From contig CAKSJL010000006.1 of NCBI GenBank assembly GCA_934463345.1, forward strand, positions 1 to 43,724: DNA of 43,724 nucleotides. Direction: 5' to 3'. A program made the translations under genes and the position numbers. This stretch comes from an uncultured Oscillospiraceae bacterium. Lineage in GTDB: Bacteria; Bacillota; Clostridia; Oscillospirales; Ruminococcaceae. The notes below the pieces were generated by a model. It searched no databases, had not been told where the DNA came from, and worked only from the letters and a program-made list of their open reading frames with translations. Below are positions 1 to 7,604 of this stretch, piece after piece; position 1 is the stretch's first letter, and each line of letters starts with the position of its first letter.

Positions 1-1
1 T

Positions 2-1348
2 GCAAGACGTATCCTTGCTGGTGATGAAAATATTGGTGAAAGAATTACTCTCGAACAGCTTGAGGGTGCTTATGGAATATGGGATAATTACGCTGTAAGA
101 AAAAGTGGCAGACAAAGCTATATACACTGCGTACCTGATATACGCCATTTGTACGGATGGGATACGTACGACGAGTATTGGCTTGATAATGAGGGTACAA
201 ATTATGTCTGCTTTAAGAGCGAGTATGGAAATCAGTTGGAAAACTTTGAGATTCATGAAAATGGTATAAAATACACAATAGAGCCTCAGCCTATGCCCTC
301 CTTTGAGCATGATGTGAGAGATGACGGAATTTACTTCACATCAGATGATTATATTGAATGTAATGGAGATTATTACTACATAAGACCTGATAATACTGCC
401 GTCTTGACAAAAAGTCAGTATTCCCGCGGATTGAATTTAACAGATCCGCTTCCGATTGAAGAACCGCATGTTATACCCGAAGAGGTGGAAGGATGCCCAG
501 TTGTGGCGATAGATCAATCAGCGTTTAGTGGCGCTTGTCTAACGGAGGTTGTTCTTCCTGAGACTATTGAATTTATTGACTGTGGTGCATTTTCTGGATG
601 TAAATATCTTGAACACATAAATTTCCCCAAAAACCTTAAATATATAGGCGGCAATGCTTTTGGATACGATGAATCTCTGAAAGAAATCAGTATTGACTGT
701 CCTGAACTGACTATACCATGGCTTGCATTTACAAATTGTTTAAATCTTACTGATATAAATGTAAACGTAAAGGTTATTGATGAAAGAGCATTTGAAAAAT
801 GTACTTCTCTTGAAAATATTACATTTGGTGAAAACATTGAGAAAATTAGTTCCAAAGCCTTTAACGGCTGTTCAGCACTTGAAAATATTCATTTGCCTTC
901 ATCACTGAAATATATCGGCACAGGTGCATTTCTTGGTACAAATATAAAATCAATAATTGTTTCACCAACTGTTTATTCAGTTGGCATACTTCCGGCAAGA
1001 ATGGGTATTGGCGCAACAAGCGGAATTTATGTTCCAGCTACCGACCCTCTTACTGATACGCCTTTGTGCGTCTTTAATTCAGATTGTACAATCAGCGGTT
1101 TGTATGACACAGAAGCTTACAGTTATGCCCTTGAAAACAATCTGAAATTTGTTTCACTTAATGAAGATATTGCCTTTGGAGACACAAACAATGATGGTTC
1201 TGTGGGAGTAGCTGATGTGGTTTTGCTTCAGAAGTGCCTGACCGGTCAGGAGAAGCTGACAGGTTATGAAGGCGATGTTAATAAGGATGGAAGAATTAAT
1301 GCGTTTGATGTGAATGCACTGAAAAGAAAATTGATTGAAAATTATTGA
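2..1348 (+). CDS. BspA-type LRR protein with C-terminal dockerin (5' end outside window)
   Basis: The frame is open from base 2 with no start or signal peptide in view, so only the last 448 codons are present; the TTG at 149 is internal. The middle part has repeated LRR_5 (BspA-like) units of the form ...AFSGCKYLEHINFPKNLKYIG... and ...AFEKCTSLENITF.... The last ~55 residues form a type I dockerin, with two calcium-loop repeats recognisable as DTNNDGSVGVADVV and DVNKDGRINAFDVNAL. Dockerins bind cohesins on scaffoldins, so the protein is probably exported and attached to a cellulosome-like complex. LRR_5 domains in gut bacteria are usually surface adhesion or binding modules; the ligand is unknown. 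The two LRR-dockerin genes at 9.8-12.3 kb are relatives, but their dockerin is of a different sequence subtype. Confidence 0.85.
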   Translation, partial: ARRILAGDENIGERITLEQLEGAYGIWDNYAVRKSGRQSYIHCVPDIRHLYGWDTYDEYWLDNEGTNYVCFKSEYGNQLENFEIHENGIKYTIEPQPMPSFEHDVRDDGIYFTSDDYIECNGDYYYIRPDNTAVLTKSQYSRGLNLTDPLPIEEPHVIPEEVEGCPVVAIDQSAFSGACLTEVVLPETIEFIDCGAFSGCKYLEHINFPKNLKYIGGNAFGYDESLKEISIDCPELTIPWLAFTNCLNLTDINVNVKVIDERAFEKCTSLENITFGENIEKISSKAFNGCSALENIHLPSSLKYIGTGAFLGTNIKSIIVSPTVYSVGILPARMGIGATSGIYVPATDPLTDTPLCVFNSDCTISGLYDTEAYSYALENNLKFVSLNEDIAFGDTNNDGSVGVADVVLLQKCLTGQEKLTGYEGDVNKDGRINAFDVNALKRKLIENY

Positions 1349-1368
1349 TGATTTTACATGAACCAGTC

Positions 1369-1385
1369 ATTCGCCAATGGCGAAT
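1369..1385. terminator. short inverted repeat after the LRR-dockerin gene
   Basis: ATTCGCC and GGCGAAT form a perfect 7-bp inverted repeat around AAT, 20 bases after the stop codon. There is no strong T-run, so it is only a possible terminator or mRNA 3' end. Confidence 0.3.
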
Positions 1386-1511
1386 TTATGTAGTTTCGTC
1401 AAAGAAATATTCAATCGCAATTTCTATTGTGTCCAATATTTCCTTTTCATCAGTGTTCTCATCAAAATATTTTGAATAAATTTCAGGTTTGATTCTGACA
1501 GCTTTTTTCTT
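1386..1511 (-). pseudogene. possible decayed small ORF (41 codons, no start)
   Basis: On the minus strand an open frame reads KKKAVRIKPEIYSKYF followed by an acidic stretch with DEKEILDTIEIAIEYFF and a TAA stop. It looks protein-like: charged, with an amphipathic helical tail. It has no start codon. Immediately upstream in the same frame come an ATG, one sense codon and then two stops (1512-1523). I do not recognise the family. It may be a remnant of a small antitoxin-like protein, or chance. Confidence 0.3.
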
Positions 1512-1539
1512 CTATTATACCATGGCTAAATAATTTTTG

Positions 1540-1847
1540 TTCTATTTGTGGTTGACAGACCATCCTGCCGGAAGTCAATGACCTTGATTTGATTTTAAAT
1601 TATAGCGACAAGTTTTCGGTTTGTCAATAGGTGAGTTCGGGAAAAAAACATTTTTATGCCTGAAAAAGCAGAAGCGTGAAAAATGAAAAGAAGCCGAAAA
1701 ATCGGGCGATTAAGGTAAACTTTGCCTTGTCGAAAAATAACTGAAAAAATTTTTTTCGGCAGGGCAAAAAAATAAGGAACCGGAAATCAAAATTTCCGAT
1801 TCCTTATGCTGCTGAAAAAAGCAGATAAAAATTTTTTAAATCTATAC
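1540..1847. other. AT-rich intergenic stretch with one stem-loop
   Basis: No credible gene is visible. The only clear structure is an interrupted inverted repeat: ATAAGGAA (1772-1779) pairs with TTCCTTAT (1800-1807), and GGAAAT (1782-1787) with ATTTCC (1792-1797). It lies just upstream of the small-RNA promoter, so it may end transcription coming from the left. Confidence 0.5.
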
Positions 1848-1876
1848 TTGACAAAAATCGCCCGTTGTGATAAAAT
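1848..1876 (+). promoter_or_regulatory. sigma-A promoter of small RNA
   Basis: TTGACA (1848-1853), a 17-base spacer and TAAAAT (1871-1876). This is one mismatch from consensus. The predicted start is near 1883, and no reading frame with a ribosome binding site follows. Confidence 0.8.
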
Positions 1877-1882
1877 ACAAAA

Positions 1883-2077
1883 CAAAAAAGCACCCACACA
1901 GAGCATTAAACGTTTGGCAACATTTAATGCCCCATAATCAACGCAGATAAAACAACTATCTGATTGACTTAGTGAGAATGCTATTACTGTGCTCGCACAT
2001 TAGTGTATTTAATAGATTTTAAATAAGCTTGTCAGATTATTCCTCAAAACGAATTTCTGATGGGCTTATTGCTTTTT
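1883..2077 (+). ncRNA. candidate small structured RNA (~195 nt), unidentified
   Basis: A near-consensus promoter and an intrinsic terminator bracket about 195 bases without a usable ORF. Visible pairings are a hairpin GCATTAAA (1903-1910)/TTTAATGC (1923-1930) and a hairpin CAGATA (1944-1949)/TATCTG (1957-1962). A long-range helix CACAG+AGCATT (1897-1907)/AATGCT...CTGTG (1977-1991) is also possible, and it excludes the first hairpin because both use 1903-1907. The size suits 6S-type or other regulatory RNAs, but I do not recognise conserved sequence of 6S, SRP, tmRNA, RNase P or a known riboswitch. No gene follows on the same strand, so a trans-acting RNA is more likely than a leader. Confidence 0.55.
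2022..2077 (+). terminator. intrinsic terminator of small RNA
   Basis: AATAAGC (2022-2028) pairs with GCTTATT (2064-2070), and TCAGA (2032-2036) pairs with TCTGA (2056-2060). A T5 tract lies at 2073-2077. The outer stem also stops minus-strand reading in principle, but the T-rich side favours plus. Confidence 0.7.
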
Positions 2078-2125
2078 CTAAAAAACTAAATATTTTATAC
2101 AAGTAGCTTATTGCATAAACTAAAA

Positions 2126-2203
2126 GCTAAAACCTCTCTTACAGCTACTTGCGGAGGTCAAACTCCGTTATCAAGTTCATGGCTGTAAGCAGATGATTTT
2201 AGC
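2126..2203 (-). other. nested hairpin 3' of the tRNA operon
   Basis: Four co-axial helices nest in 78 bases: GCTAAAA (2126-2132)/TTTTAGC (2197-2203), CTTACAGC (2138-2145)/GCTGTAAG (2182-2189), ACTTG (2147-2151)/CAAGT (2172-2176) and CGGAG (2152-2156)/CTCCG (2163-2167). They total 25 bp. The element starts 10 bases past the tRNA-Glu CCA end and would be co-transcribed with it. AGCTACTTG (2143-2151) can alternatively pair with CAAGTAGCT (2100-2108), which would break the main fold. It may be a terminator, processing signal or a further small RNA; no strong T-run follows. Confidence 0.55.
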
Positions 2204-2212
2204 ATTCATATG

Positions 2213-2287
2213 TGGTGACCCGTACGGGAATTGAACCCATGATTCCGCCGTGAAAGGGCGGTGTCTTAACCTCTTGACCAACGGGCC
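2213..2287 (-). tRNA. tRNA-Glu (anticodon TTC)
   Basis: Read on the minus strand, a 7-bp acceptor stem GGCCCGT/ACGGGTC, a GGTTCAATTCC T-arm and an encoded CCA end are clear. The anticodon loop CTTTCAC carries TTC. It is second in a two-tRNA operon, 5 bases after tRNA-Met. Confidence 0.96.
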
Positions 2288-2292
2288 ATTTA

Positions 2293-2369
2293 TGGTAGCG
2301 GCAGTAGGATTTGAACCAACGACCAATCGGGTATGAACCGAGTACTCTAGCCAACTGAGCTATGCCGCC
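2293..2369 (-). tRNA. tRNA-Met, elongator type (anticodon CAT)
   Basis: The acceptor stem GGCGGCA/TGCCGCT begins with a G-U pair. The anticodon loop TTCATAC carries CAT, the T-arm is GGTTCAAATCC and CCA is encoded. A fully paired acceptor and the GGTTCATACCC arm fit the elongator rather than the initiator. A CAU tRNA-Ile (lysidine) is the main alternative but is less likely on sequence. Confidence 0.93.
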
Positions 2370-2411
2370 ATTTTTATGTCGTTTTTGCTTACCGCTTCAT
2401 GCGACTATATT

Positions 2412-2440
2412 ATTATACAACGGTTTTCCTGAAATGTCAA
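2412..2440 (-). promoter_or_regulatory. consensus promoter of the tRNA operon
   Basis: On the minus strand TTGACA (2440-2435), exactly 17 bases, then TATAAT (2417-2412). This is a perfect sigma-A consensus ~43 bases upstream of tRNA-Met, as expected for a stable RNA operon. Confidence 0.92.
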
Positions 2441-2672
2441 CATGTTTTTTTGATTTTCTTGTCTTTTGTATAATTGTACAATTGACAGGTTAAAAATAAG
2501 CAGTCAATTGTGTGATATTACAAATTAAAAATAATTTTTCTGCTTATTTGCATATATCAGTGCAAAAAATACCCCTTTTCTGACTATTGGTGAACAGCAT
2601 AATTACAGTGAATGAAAAATATTTTTTTTTGCTATAAAAATATGCTGATTACATTCAGAAAGGGGTTAATTT
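2441..2672. other. intergenic region upstream of the phage-type module
   Basis: No gene. A perfect 12-base palindrome AATTGTACAATT lies at 2472-2483. I see no sigma-A promoter of the quality found elsewhere in this window facing the phage-type module, although a weak one could hide in the AT-rich 2600-2650 stretch. The module's first ribosome binding site (AGAAAGGGG) is at 2657-2665. Confidence 0.5.
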
Positions 2673-3161
2673 ATGTCAGAATCAAACAGGAATCTGCTTT
2701 GCAGGCTTTTTTGCTGTAATTACGCAAGGCTCGGCGACGTTTATGAAGCGGCTTTGCGCAGCGGATTTCCGCCTGAAACTGCATTGTCGGACGGAACAGA
2801 CATTATAAGTCAGGCAAAATACCGCCGGCTTATAACAGGACTTATGAAAAAGAGTATATCGCCGGGAGATATTGTTATGACAGGTCTTGAACGTCTTGCA
2901 TTCGGCAGAGCAAACGACGCAGCCATGCTTGTGTTTTCCGAAGAATTGCCGGACAGCAGAAAGATTGATTCTCTTGATCTTTTTAATGTGTCCGAAATGA
3001 AGAGAGTAAAAGGGGGCGGAGTCGAAATAAAGCTTTTTGACAGACAGAAGGCTATGGAGCGCATTTATGAGTATGCCGGTGCGGAAAACTGCTCGTCTGC
3101 CGCTGCAAATCTGATTGAAGCGCTTTCAGGAAACGGAGATGAAAAAAACGATGATATTTAA
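2673..3161 (+). CDS. phage terminase small subunit-like protein
   Basis: This 162-residue protein is first in a compact, overlapping phage-type gene set and directly precedes the large terminase, the standard place for the small, DNA-recognising terminase subunit. The C-terminal part, with GVEIKLFDRQKAMERIYEY, matches the Terminase_2/XtmA pattern. The N-terminal ~60 residues resemble the helix-turn-helix DNA-binding region of that family (AALRSGFPPETAL). The start at 2673 has a strong ribosome binding site (AGAAAGGGG, ~8 bases upstream). Its end overlaps the next gene. Identity rests on context plus the C-terminal motif. Confidence 0.75.
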   Translation: MSESNRNLLCRLFCCNYARLGDVYEAALRSGFPPETALSDGTDIISQAKYRRLITGLMKKSISPGDIVMTGLERLAFGRANDAAMLVFSEELPDSRKIDSLDLFNVSEMKRVKGGGVEIKLFDRQKAMERIYEYAGAENCSSAAANLIEALSGNGDEKNDDI

Positions 3162-4395
3162 ACCGTTTTCACCAAAGCAAAGGCTTGCAATTTCATGGTG
3201 GACAAAACCGGAGTATGCCGGAACTGATGCGCTGATATGCGACGGTTCTGTAAGATCAGGGAAAACGCTTTGTATGTCAATAGGCTTTTTAAGCTGGGCA
3301 ATGTCACGATTTAACGGCGCTTCATTTGCATTCTGCGGAAAAACGATCGCTTCAGTCCGCCGCAATCTTGTCGAGCCTCTCCTTGGAACGATCAGCGCTA
3401 TGGGGTTTAGCTGTTCAGAGAAGGTCAGCAGGAATTATATTGATATATTCATGACCGGAAGAAAGAACAGGTTTTATCTTTTCGGCGGACGTGACGAAGG
3501 TTCAGCTTCGCTTATACAGGGCATGACTCTTTCAGGGGTTTTGCTGGATGAGGTAGCCCTGATGCCGAGATCGTTTGTGGAACAGGCAATCGCAAGATGC
3601 TCTGTTTCAGGTTCAAAGCTGTGGTTTAACTGCAATCCTGATAATCCGTACCATTGGTTTTACAGAGAATGGATTATGAAAGCAGAGGAAAAGAATGCAC
3701 TGTATCTTCATTTTACAATGAATGATAATCCATCACTTGGAAGAGCGATACGCAAAAGGTATGAAAAGCTTTACTCGGGAGTTTTTTATGAACGATTCAT
3801 ACTTGGAAAATGGACTGCTGCAAGCGGCGTTGTCTATCCTATGTTTTCAGAAAAGGAAAATACATTTGACGAAGCTCCTCAGTGCGGCAGATTCATTGTA
3901 TCATGCGATTACGGAACTGTAAATCCGTCCTCTTTCGGACTGTGGGGGGAATGCGGCGGAGTGTGGTACAGGCTTGAGGAATACTATTACGATTCAAGAA
4001 AGGAGGGGATCTCCAGAACAGACGAGGAGCATTACAGGGGTCTTGAAGAGCTGATAGGCAGCAGGACGCCCGAATACATAATTGTCGATCCATCGGCGGC
4101 GAGCTTTATTGAGTGTATAAGGCGTCATGGCAAATACAGTGTGAAGCCGGCGAAAAATGATGTCCTTTCGGGTATAAGGCGAGTTAGTGATGCACTCAAA
4201 AGCAGGAGCATTATGATTTCAAAAAAGTGTGTGGATTGTCTGAGGGAATTTTCCCTTTACTGCTGGAATGAAAAATCCGGCGGAGATATTCCGGTCAAGG
4301 AAAACGATCACGCAATGGACGATCTGAGATATTTTGTGAGTACTGTTATAAACAGTGAAGCGGACAGCTTCTTTGTTGCGTCAGTCTCACGCTGA
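3139..4395 (+). CDS. phage terminase large subunit (ATPase-nuclease)
   Basis: The packaging motor of 418 residues pumps DNA into proheads and cuts the concatemer. Walker A GSVRSGKT is at residues 36-43 and Walker B LLDE ends near 138. The RNase H-like nuclease has acidic residues D257 (SCDYGT), D317 (IVDPSA) and D390/D394 (NDHAMDD). All signature residues are kept, and the length is normal for PBSX/SPP1-type TerL. I chose ATG 3139 (AGGA 7 bases upstream); ATG 3151 is an alternative. It overlaps the small-subunit gene by 23 bases, so the two are translationally linked. Confidence 0.93.
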   Translation: MKKTMIFKPFSPKQRLAISWWTKPEYAGTDALICDGSVRSGKTLCMSIGFLSWAMSRFNGASFAFCGKTIASVRRNLVEPLLGTISAMGFSCSEKVSRNYIDIFMTGRKNRFYLFGGRDEGSASLIQGMTLSGVLLDEVALMPRSFVEQAIARCSVSGSKLWFNCNPDNPYHWFYREWIMKAEEKNALYLHFTMNDNPSLGRAIRKRYEKLYSGVFYERFILGKWTAASGVVYPMFSEKENTFDEAPQCGRFIVSCDYGTVNPSSFGLWGECGGVWYRLEEYYYDSRKEGISRTDEEHYRGLEELIGSRTPEYIIVDPSAASFIECIRRHGKYSVKPAKNDVLSGIRRVSDALKSRSIMISKKCVDCLREFSLYCWNEKSGGDIPVKENDHAMDDLRYFVSTVINSEADSFFVASVSR

Positions 4396-4411
4396 AAGGG
4401 GGTGAAATTTT

Positions 4412-5566
4412 ATGATATTCCACAAAAAAAGAAAACATGAATTCACAAATGATGGTATAGCTGCGGTTTCGTCAGCACCGAGACTTTCGGAGTGTTCCGG
4501 CGAGCTTCCTAACAGTGTTGAGTATTGGGAAAAGGAGCTTTATGACAGTCTGCGTGTGACTGTTCCTGTAATTGACGCCGCAATCGGGAAAATCGTTCGT
4601 CTGACAGGAGGATACAGAGTTATATGTGAAGATGAAGAATTGCAGCCGCTTATGGACAGCTTCGTTTCGGATGTACCTGTCGGACTTACAGGGCAATCGC
4701 TTCAAAGCTTTACGGACGGTTTTCTTGAAAGCCTGCTTACATACGGAAATGCTGTCGGAGAGATTGTGCTTGACAGCGATACTCTGAAAATAAACGCTCT
4801 TTATAATGGCGATCCGTCAATGGTAGCTGTTGCCGCAGACAGCCGAACAGGTCTTCCGGTATACTGCAAAAAGTGCATGGACGGGAAGCTTGAGGCGTTA
4901 AGAAATCAGGGACTTATCTTGTTTTCAGCATTGAATCCGCCGCCGGGGAGGTGTATGGGTGTTTCTATTCTGAGGGGACTGCCGTCGCTCAGTCGTATAC
5001 TTATGAAGATATACCGCTGTATCGGTCAGAACTATGAAAGGGCAGGAAACGTAAGGTATGCAGTGACGTACAAGCCATCCGGCGACAGCAGCGAGAGAGC
5101 CTATTCAAAAGAAAGAGCCATGCAGATTGCAAAGGAATGGTCTGACGGCATGACAGCTGCAAAAAATGGTGAGATCAGGGATTTTGTTGCTGTCGGAGAC
5201 GTGGATATAAAGGTTATCGGCGCAGACAACCAGCTGTTCGATACTGAAGTTCCGGTAAGACAGATAATGGAACAGCTTATTGCAAAGCTTTCTGTTCCGC
5301 CGTTTCTTCTCGGACTTAACTGGTCAACGACCGAGCGTATGTCCTCGCAGCAGGCAGACATCCTGACATCAGAGCTGGAGTATTACCGAAGAATAATAAC
5401 TCCGGTTATTAAGAAAACAGCCGTAATATTTCTTATGCAGAATGGGTACTCGTCAGGAGTGACTGTTGAATGGGACAACATTAATCTTCAGGACGAATCA
5501 GTCCTGGCAGAAGCACGCCTGAAAAATGCTCAGGCACAGCAGATCGAAAATTCTATGATTAATTAA
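4412..5566 (+). CDS. phage portal protein
   Basis: This 384-residue protein sits between terminase and capsid. Features typical of portals are the early SLRVTVPVIDAAIGKIVRLTG segment, a central RAGNVRYAVTY region, and the C-terminal clip/wing stretch SVPPFLLGLNWSTTERMSSQ followed by a long helix and a Gln-rich end. Portals form the dodecameric ring at the capsid vertex that holds TerL and the tail connector. A GGGGGTG-type ribosome binding site lies 7-8 bases upstream. Portals of this type are usually 380-500 residues, so the protein is compact but complete. Confidence 0.88.
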   Translation: MIFHKKRKHEFTNDGIAAVSSAPRLSECSGELPNSVEYWEKELYDSLRVTVPVIDAAIGKIVRLTGGYRVICEDEELQPLMDSFVSDVPVGLTGQSLQSFTDGFLESLLTYGNAVGEIVLDSDTLKINALYNGDPSMVAVAADSRTGLPVYCKKCMDGKLEALRNQGLILFSALNPPPGRCMGVSILRGLPSLSRILMKIYRCIGQNYERAGNVRYAVTYKPSGDSSERAYSKERAMQIAKEWSDGMTAAKNGEIRDFVAVGDVDIKVIGADNQLFDTEVPVRQIMEQLIAKLSVPPFLLGLNWSTTERMSSQQADILTSELEYYRRIITPVIKKTAVIFLMQNGYSSGVTVEWDNINLQDESVLAEARLKNAQAQQIENSMIN

Positions 5567-5579
5567 TGGAGGAAAACTT

Positions 5580-6554
5580 ATGTACAATGATATCAGACTT
5601 GAAAAGGGACTTTACAATCTTTCCGGCAAGAGCTTTTTACAGGCTCTCGAAGCTGCCGATCCGACAGAAAACTATGAGGGAACAGCTCTTGGAAACCTCG
5701 ATGCGTTTGAAAGACAGCTCAAGCGCTTTGATATTAAAATAAGCGGTGAAAACTGTGACAGAGTGGAAAAGTTTTTCGTAACAACTGAAAGTGCTGTACT
5801 TTTCCCTGAATTTGTAAGACGTGCTGTTACAGCAGGAATGGAGGAATCTGTTCTGCCGGAGCTTATTGCTGTAAAGACTGTATGCGACAGCACCCAGTAC
5901 AGCGGCTGCACTGTTACAGAAACACCTGCATACACCACTGTTACTGCACAGGGAGTTGCTCTTCCTGAAACCTCTGTCAAGGAAGCTGCTTCTGCCCTGA
6001 CACTTTCAAAATTCGGCAGACTTATTACAGCGTCATATGAGGCTGTAAGAATGCAGAAGCTTGATGTGTTTGCTGTAACTCTCAGGGCGATAGGCAAAAA
6101 GCTTGCGGACGCTATGGTAAAGAATGCAGTCAGCGTGCTTAAAACAGGTGCGGATGAAAAAACCATATCAGGCGATTCACTTGCTTTCAGCGATATTACA
6201 TCACTTTTCGGAAGCTTCAATTCATATGATATGACAGCTATGATTGCATCACCGAAAAATATTGCTGCAATTATTTCAATGAGCCAGTTCAGCGAGGCGC
6301 TTACGATCGATGAGAGGGGAAATATTGTTCTTCCTTTTGGTACAAGGCTTATCAAGTCAAGTCAGATTGATGATGATACAATAATCGGAATAGACAGCCG
6401 CTATGCTCTTGAATTTGTTACAAGTTCTGAGCTGATAATGGAATCGGACAAGCTTATTGACCGTCAGCTTGACGCATTTACTGTTTCATGCAGTCTTGCA
6501 TTCAGAAAGCTTATGTCAGATGCGGTTATAACGCTTAGTCTTTCAAATCAATAA
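5580..6554 (+). CDS. HK97-type major capsid protein
   Basis: This 324-residue protein directly follows the portal. The central part reads like an HK97-fold capsid: VFAVTLRAIGKKLADAMVKNAV (spine helix), then a P-domain/A-domain with MIASPKNIAAI and FGTRLIKSSQIDDDTIIGIDSRYALEFV near the C terminus. The N-terminal ~100 residues could be the arm or a cleaved scaffold segment. The ribosome binding site GGAGG precedes ATG 5580. The final base of its TAA stop is also the first base of a palindromic repeat. An encapsulin was considered, but the portal and terminase neighbours argue for a real phage-type shell. Confidence 0.8.
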   Translation: MYNDIRLEKGLYNLSGKSFLQALEAADPTENYEGTALGNLDAFERQLKRFDIKISGENCDRVEKFFVTTESAVLFPEFVRRAVTAGMEESVLPELIAVKTVCDSTQYSGCTVTETPAYTTVTAQGVALPETSVKEAASALTLSKFGRLITASYEAVRMQKLDVFAVTLRAIGKKLADAMVKNAVSVLKTGADEKTISGDSLAFSDITSLFGSFNSYDMTAMIASPKNIAAIISMSQFSEALTIDERGNIVLPFGTRLIKSSQIDDDTIIGIDSRYALEFVTSSELIMESDKLIDRQLDAFTVSCSLAFRKLMSDAVITLSLSNQ

Positions 6555-6716
6555 GAGCCCATCTTTACAAGATATGTGTGCGGATTTCCAAGCACAATTT
6601 TTATGCAGACAAGGCAAAAATGCGCAGGCATACTTGTGTATGGCAAGCATTTCTAACGCAGTATGCGAAAAAACTTGCTGGAAAGACGTGCGCATACGCT
6701 TGTGAAGACTGGTTCT
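6554..6716 (-). mobile_element. palindromic MITE/REP-like element, copy 1 (long form)
   Basis: It is bounded by AGAGCCC at the left and GGTTCT at the right, with the shared core signals TCACAAG/CTTGTGA, TGGAAA and CGCAGTATGCG. It starts at the last A of the capsid gene's TAA stop. It carries about 52 extra bases near the apex (6601-6652) that the other copies lack. The extra part looks like a partial internal duplication, since AAGCA...CGCAG-type segments occur twice. It splits the phage-type operon between capsid and protease. Confidence 0.85.
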
Positions 6717-6730
6717 AAAAACACTAGCAT

Positions 6731-6760
6731 CCTCATGAGGGCATTTCAGCCTTCATGAGG
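6731..6760 (+). promoter_or_regulatory. stable hairpin just upstream of the protease gene
   Basis: CCTCATGA (6731-6738) pairs with TCATGAGG (6753-6760) and the stem continues inward with a G-T pair and GGC/GCC, giving 12 bp with a 6-base loop. It ends about 10 bases before the ribosome binding site of the protease gene. It has no T-run, so it could affect translation or mRNA stability rather than terminate. Confidence 0.55.
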
Positions 6761-6779
6761 AAAAATGAAAGGAAATATT

Positions 6780-7604
6780 ATGGAAATAAAAGAAATGCTT
6801 GAAAAACTTAACAAGTACACAAGACGTGAAATGACAGAGGACGAGGTCTATATATTTGAGGTTGTACTTTGTGATAATGAAATTGACAGAGACTGTGAAA
6901 GATTTTCACTTAACGCCCTGAAAACGCTTGAAAAATTGTTTACAGGCAAGACCGGTATTTCAGACCATGATCCGAAAAGCGCCGGACAGACTGCAAGGAT
7001 TTTTTCAACAGAACTTGTTACTGACCGTTCAAAAACTACTGCTGCCGGAGAACCGTATACATATCTGAAAGGCAGCGCTTATATGGTCAGGACGGACAAA
7101 AATGCGGACTTTATTCGTGAAATTGACGGCGGCATAAAAAAGGAGGTCAGCATTTCGTGCAGCGCCGGTTCAAGGAAATGCTCCATATGCGGTGCAGACC
7201 TGAATAAAAAAAGCTGTCCGCACAAGTCCGGAAAAAGCTATGCAGGAAAGATTGCACATACGATCCTTGACAACATAACTGACGCATACGAATGGAGCTT
7301 TGTAGCAGTTCCGGCACAGGTCAATGCAGGGGTTACAAAGCATTATGTAATGTCCGGACAGGAAAACGGCAGGCTTATTGAAAAGCTCTGTGCAGGAATA
7401 AGAGCAGACATTTACAGACTCTGTATTGCCGGAGGAGCAGCATATTCCGGTTCAATTGCCGCCGCCGCTGAAAAGATGAATGCGGACGAGCTTCTTGAGC
7501 TTAAAGAAAAGCTTGAAAAGGAACACAGATCAGAAAGGATCTCACAACTTGGAATGGATCGTGAAAGCTACAGTGAATTCAGAATGGAGGGAAAGGGCAA
7601 ATGA
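6780..7604 (+). CDS. phage prohead protease-like protein with zinc-knuckle motif
   Basis: This 274-residue protein matches the HK97-type (U35) prohead protease pattern: an early FEVVLCDNEIDRDCERF strand, GISDHDPKS carrying the probable catalytic His, and KKEVSISCSAG carrying the probable catalytic Ser. A Cys/His cluster C134, C137, C146, H148 (CSICG...CPH) follows at once and probably binds zinc. This combination is common in clostridial prophages. It would mature the capsid. Its position after the capsid gene is unusual; portal-protease-capsid is the normal order. ATG 6780 was chosen because AAAGGA lies 6 bases upstream; the in-frame ATG 6765 has no ribosome binding site. Confidence 0.75.
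   Translation: MEIKEMLEKLNKYTRREMTEDEVYIFEVVLCDNEIDRDCERFSLNALKTLEKLFTGKTGISDHDPKSAGQTARIFSTELVTDRSKTTAAGEPYTYLKGSAYMVRTDKNADFIREIDGGIKKEVSISCSAGSRKCSICGADLNKKSCPHKSGKSYAGKIAHTILDNITDAYEWSFVAVPAQVNAGVTKHYVMSGQENGRLIEKLCAGIRADIYRLCIAGGAAYSGSIAAAAEKMNADELLELKEKLEKEHRSERISQLGMDRESYSEFRMEGKGK

Noticed and set aside
1883..2077. Identification of the small RNA as 6S, SRP, tmRNA or a known riboswitch
   Set aside because: Size fits 6S, but I cannot match conserved sequence; tmRNA and RNase P are too long and SRP motifs are absent.
2213..2369. tRNA genes as attachment site for the adjacent phage-type module
   Set aside because: The module lies at the 5' side of the tRNAs, no copy of a tRNA 3' end is found at the far end (9.7 kb), and there is no integrase.
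5672..6355. 227-codon open frame on the minus strand inside the capsid gene
   Set aside because: It mirrors the capsid frame and has Ser/Leu/Ala-rich shadow composition, no ribosome binding site and no family likeness.
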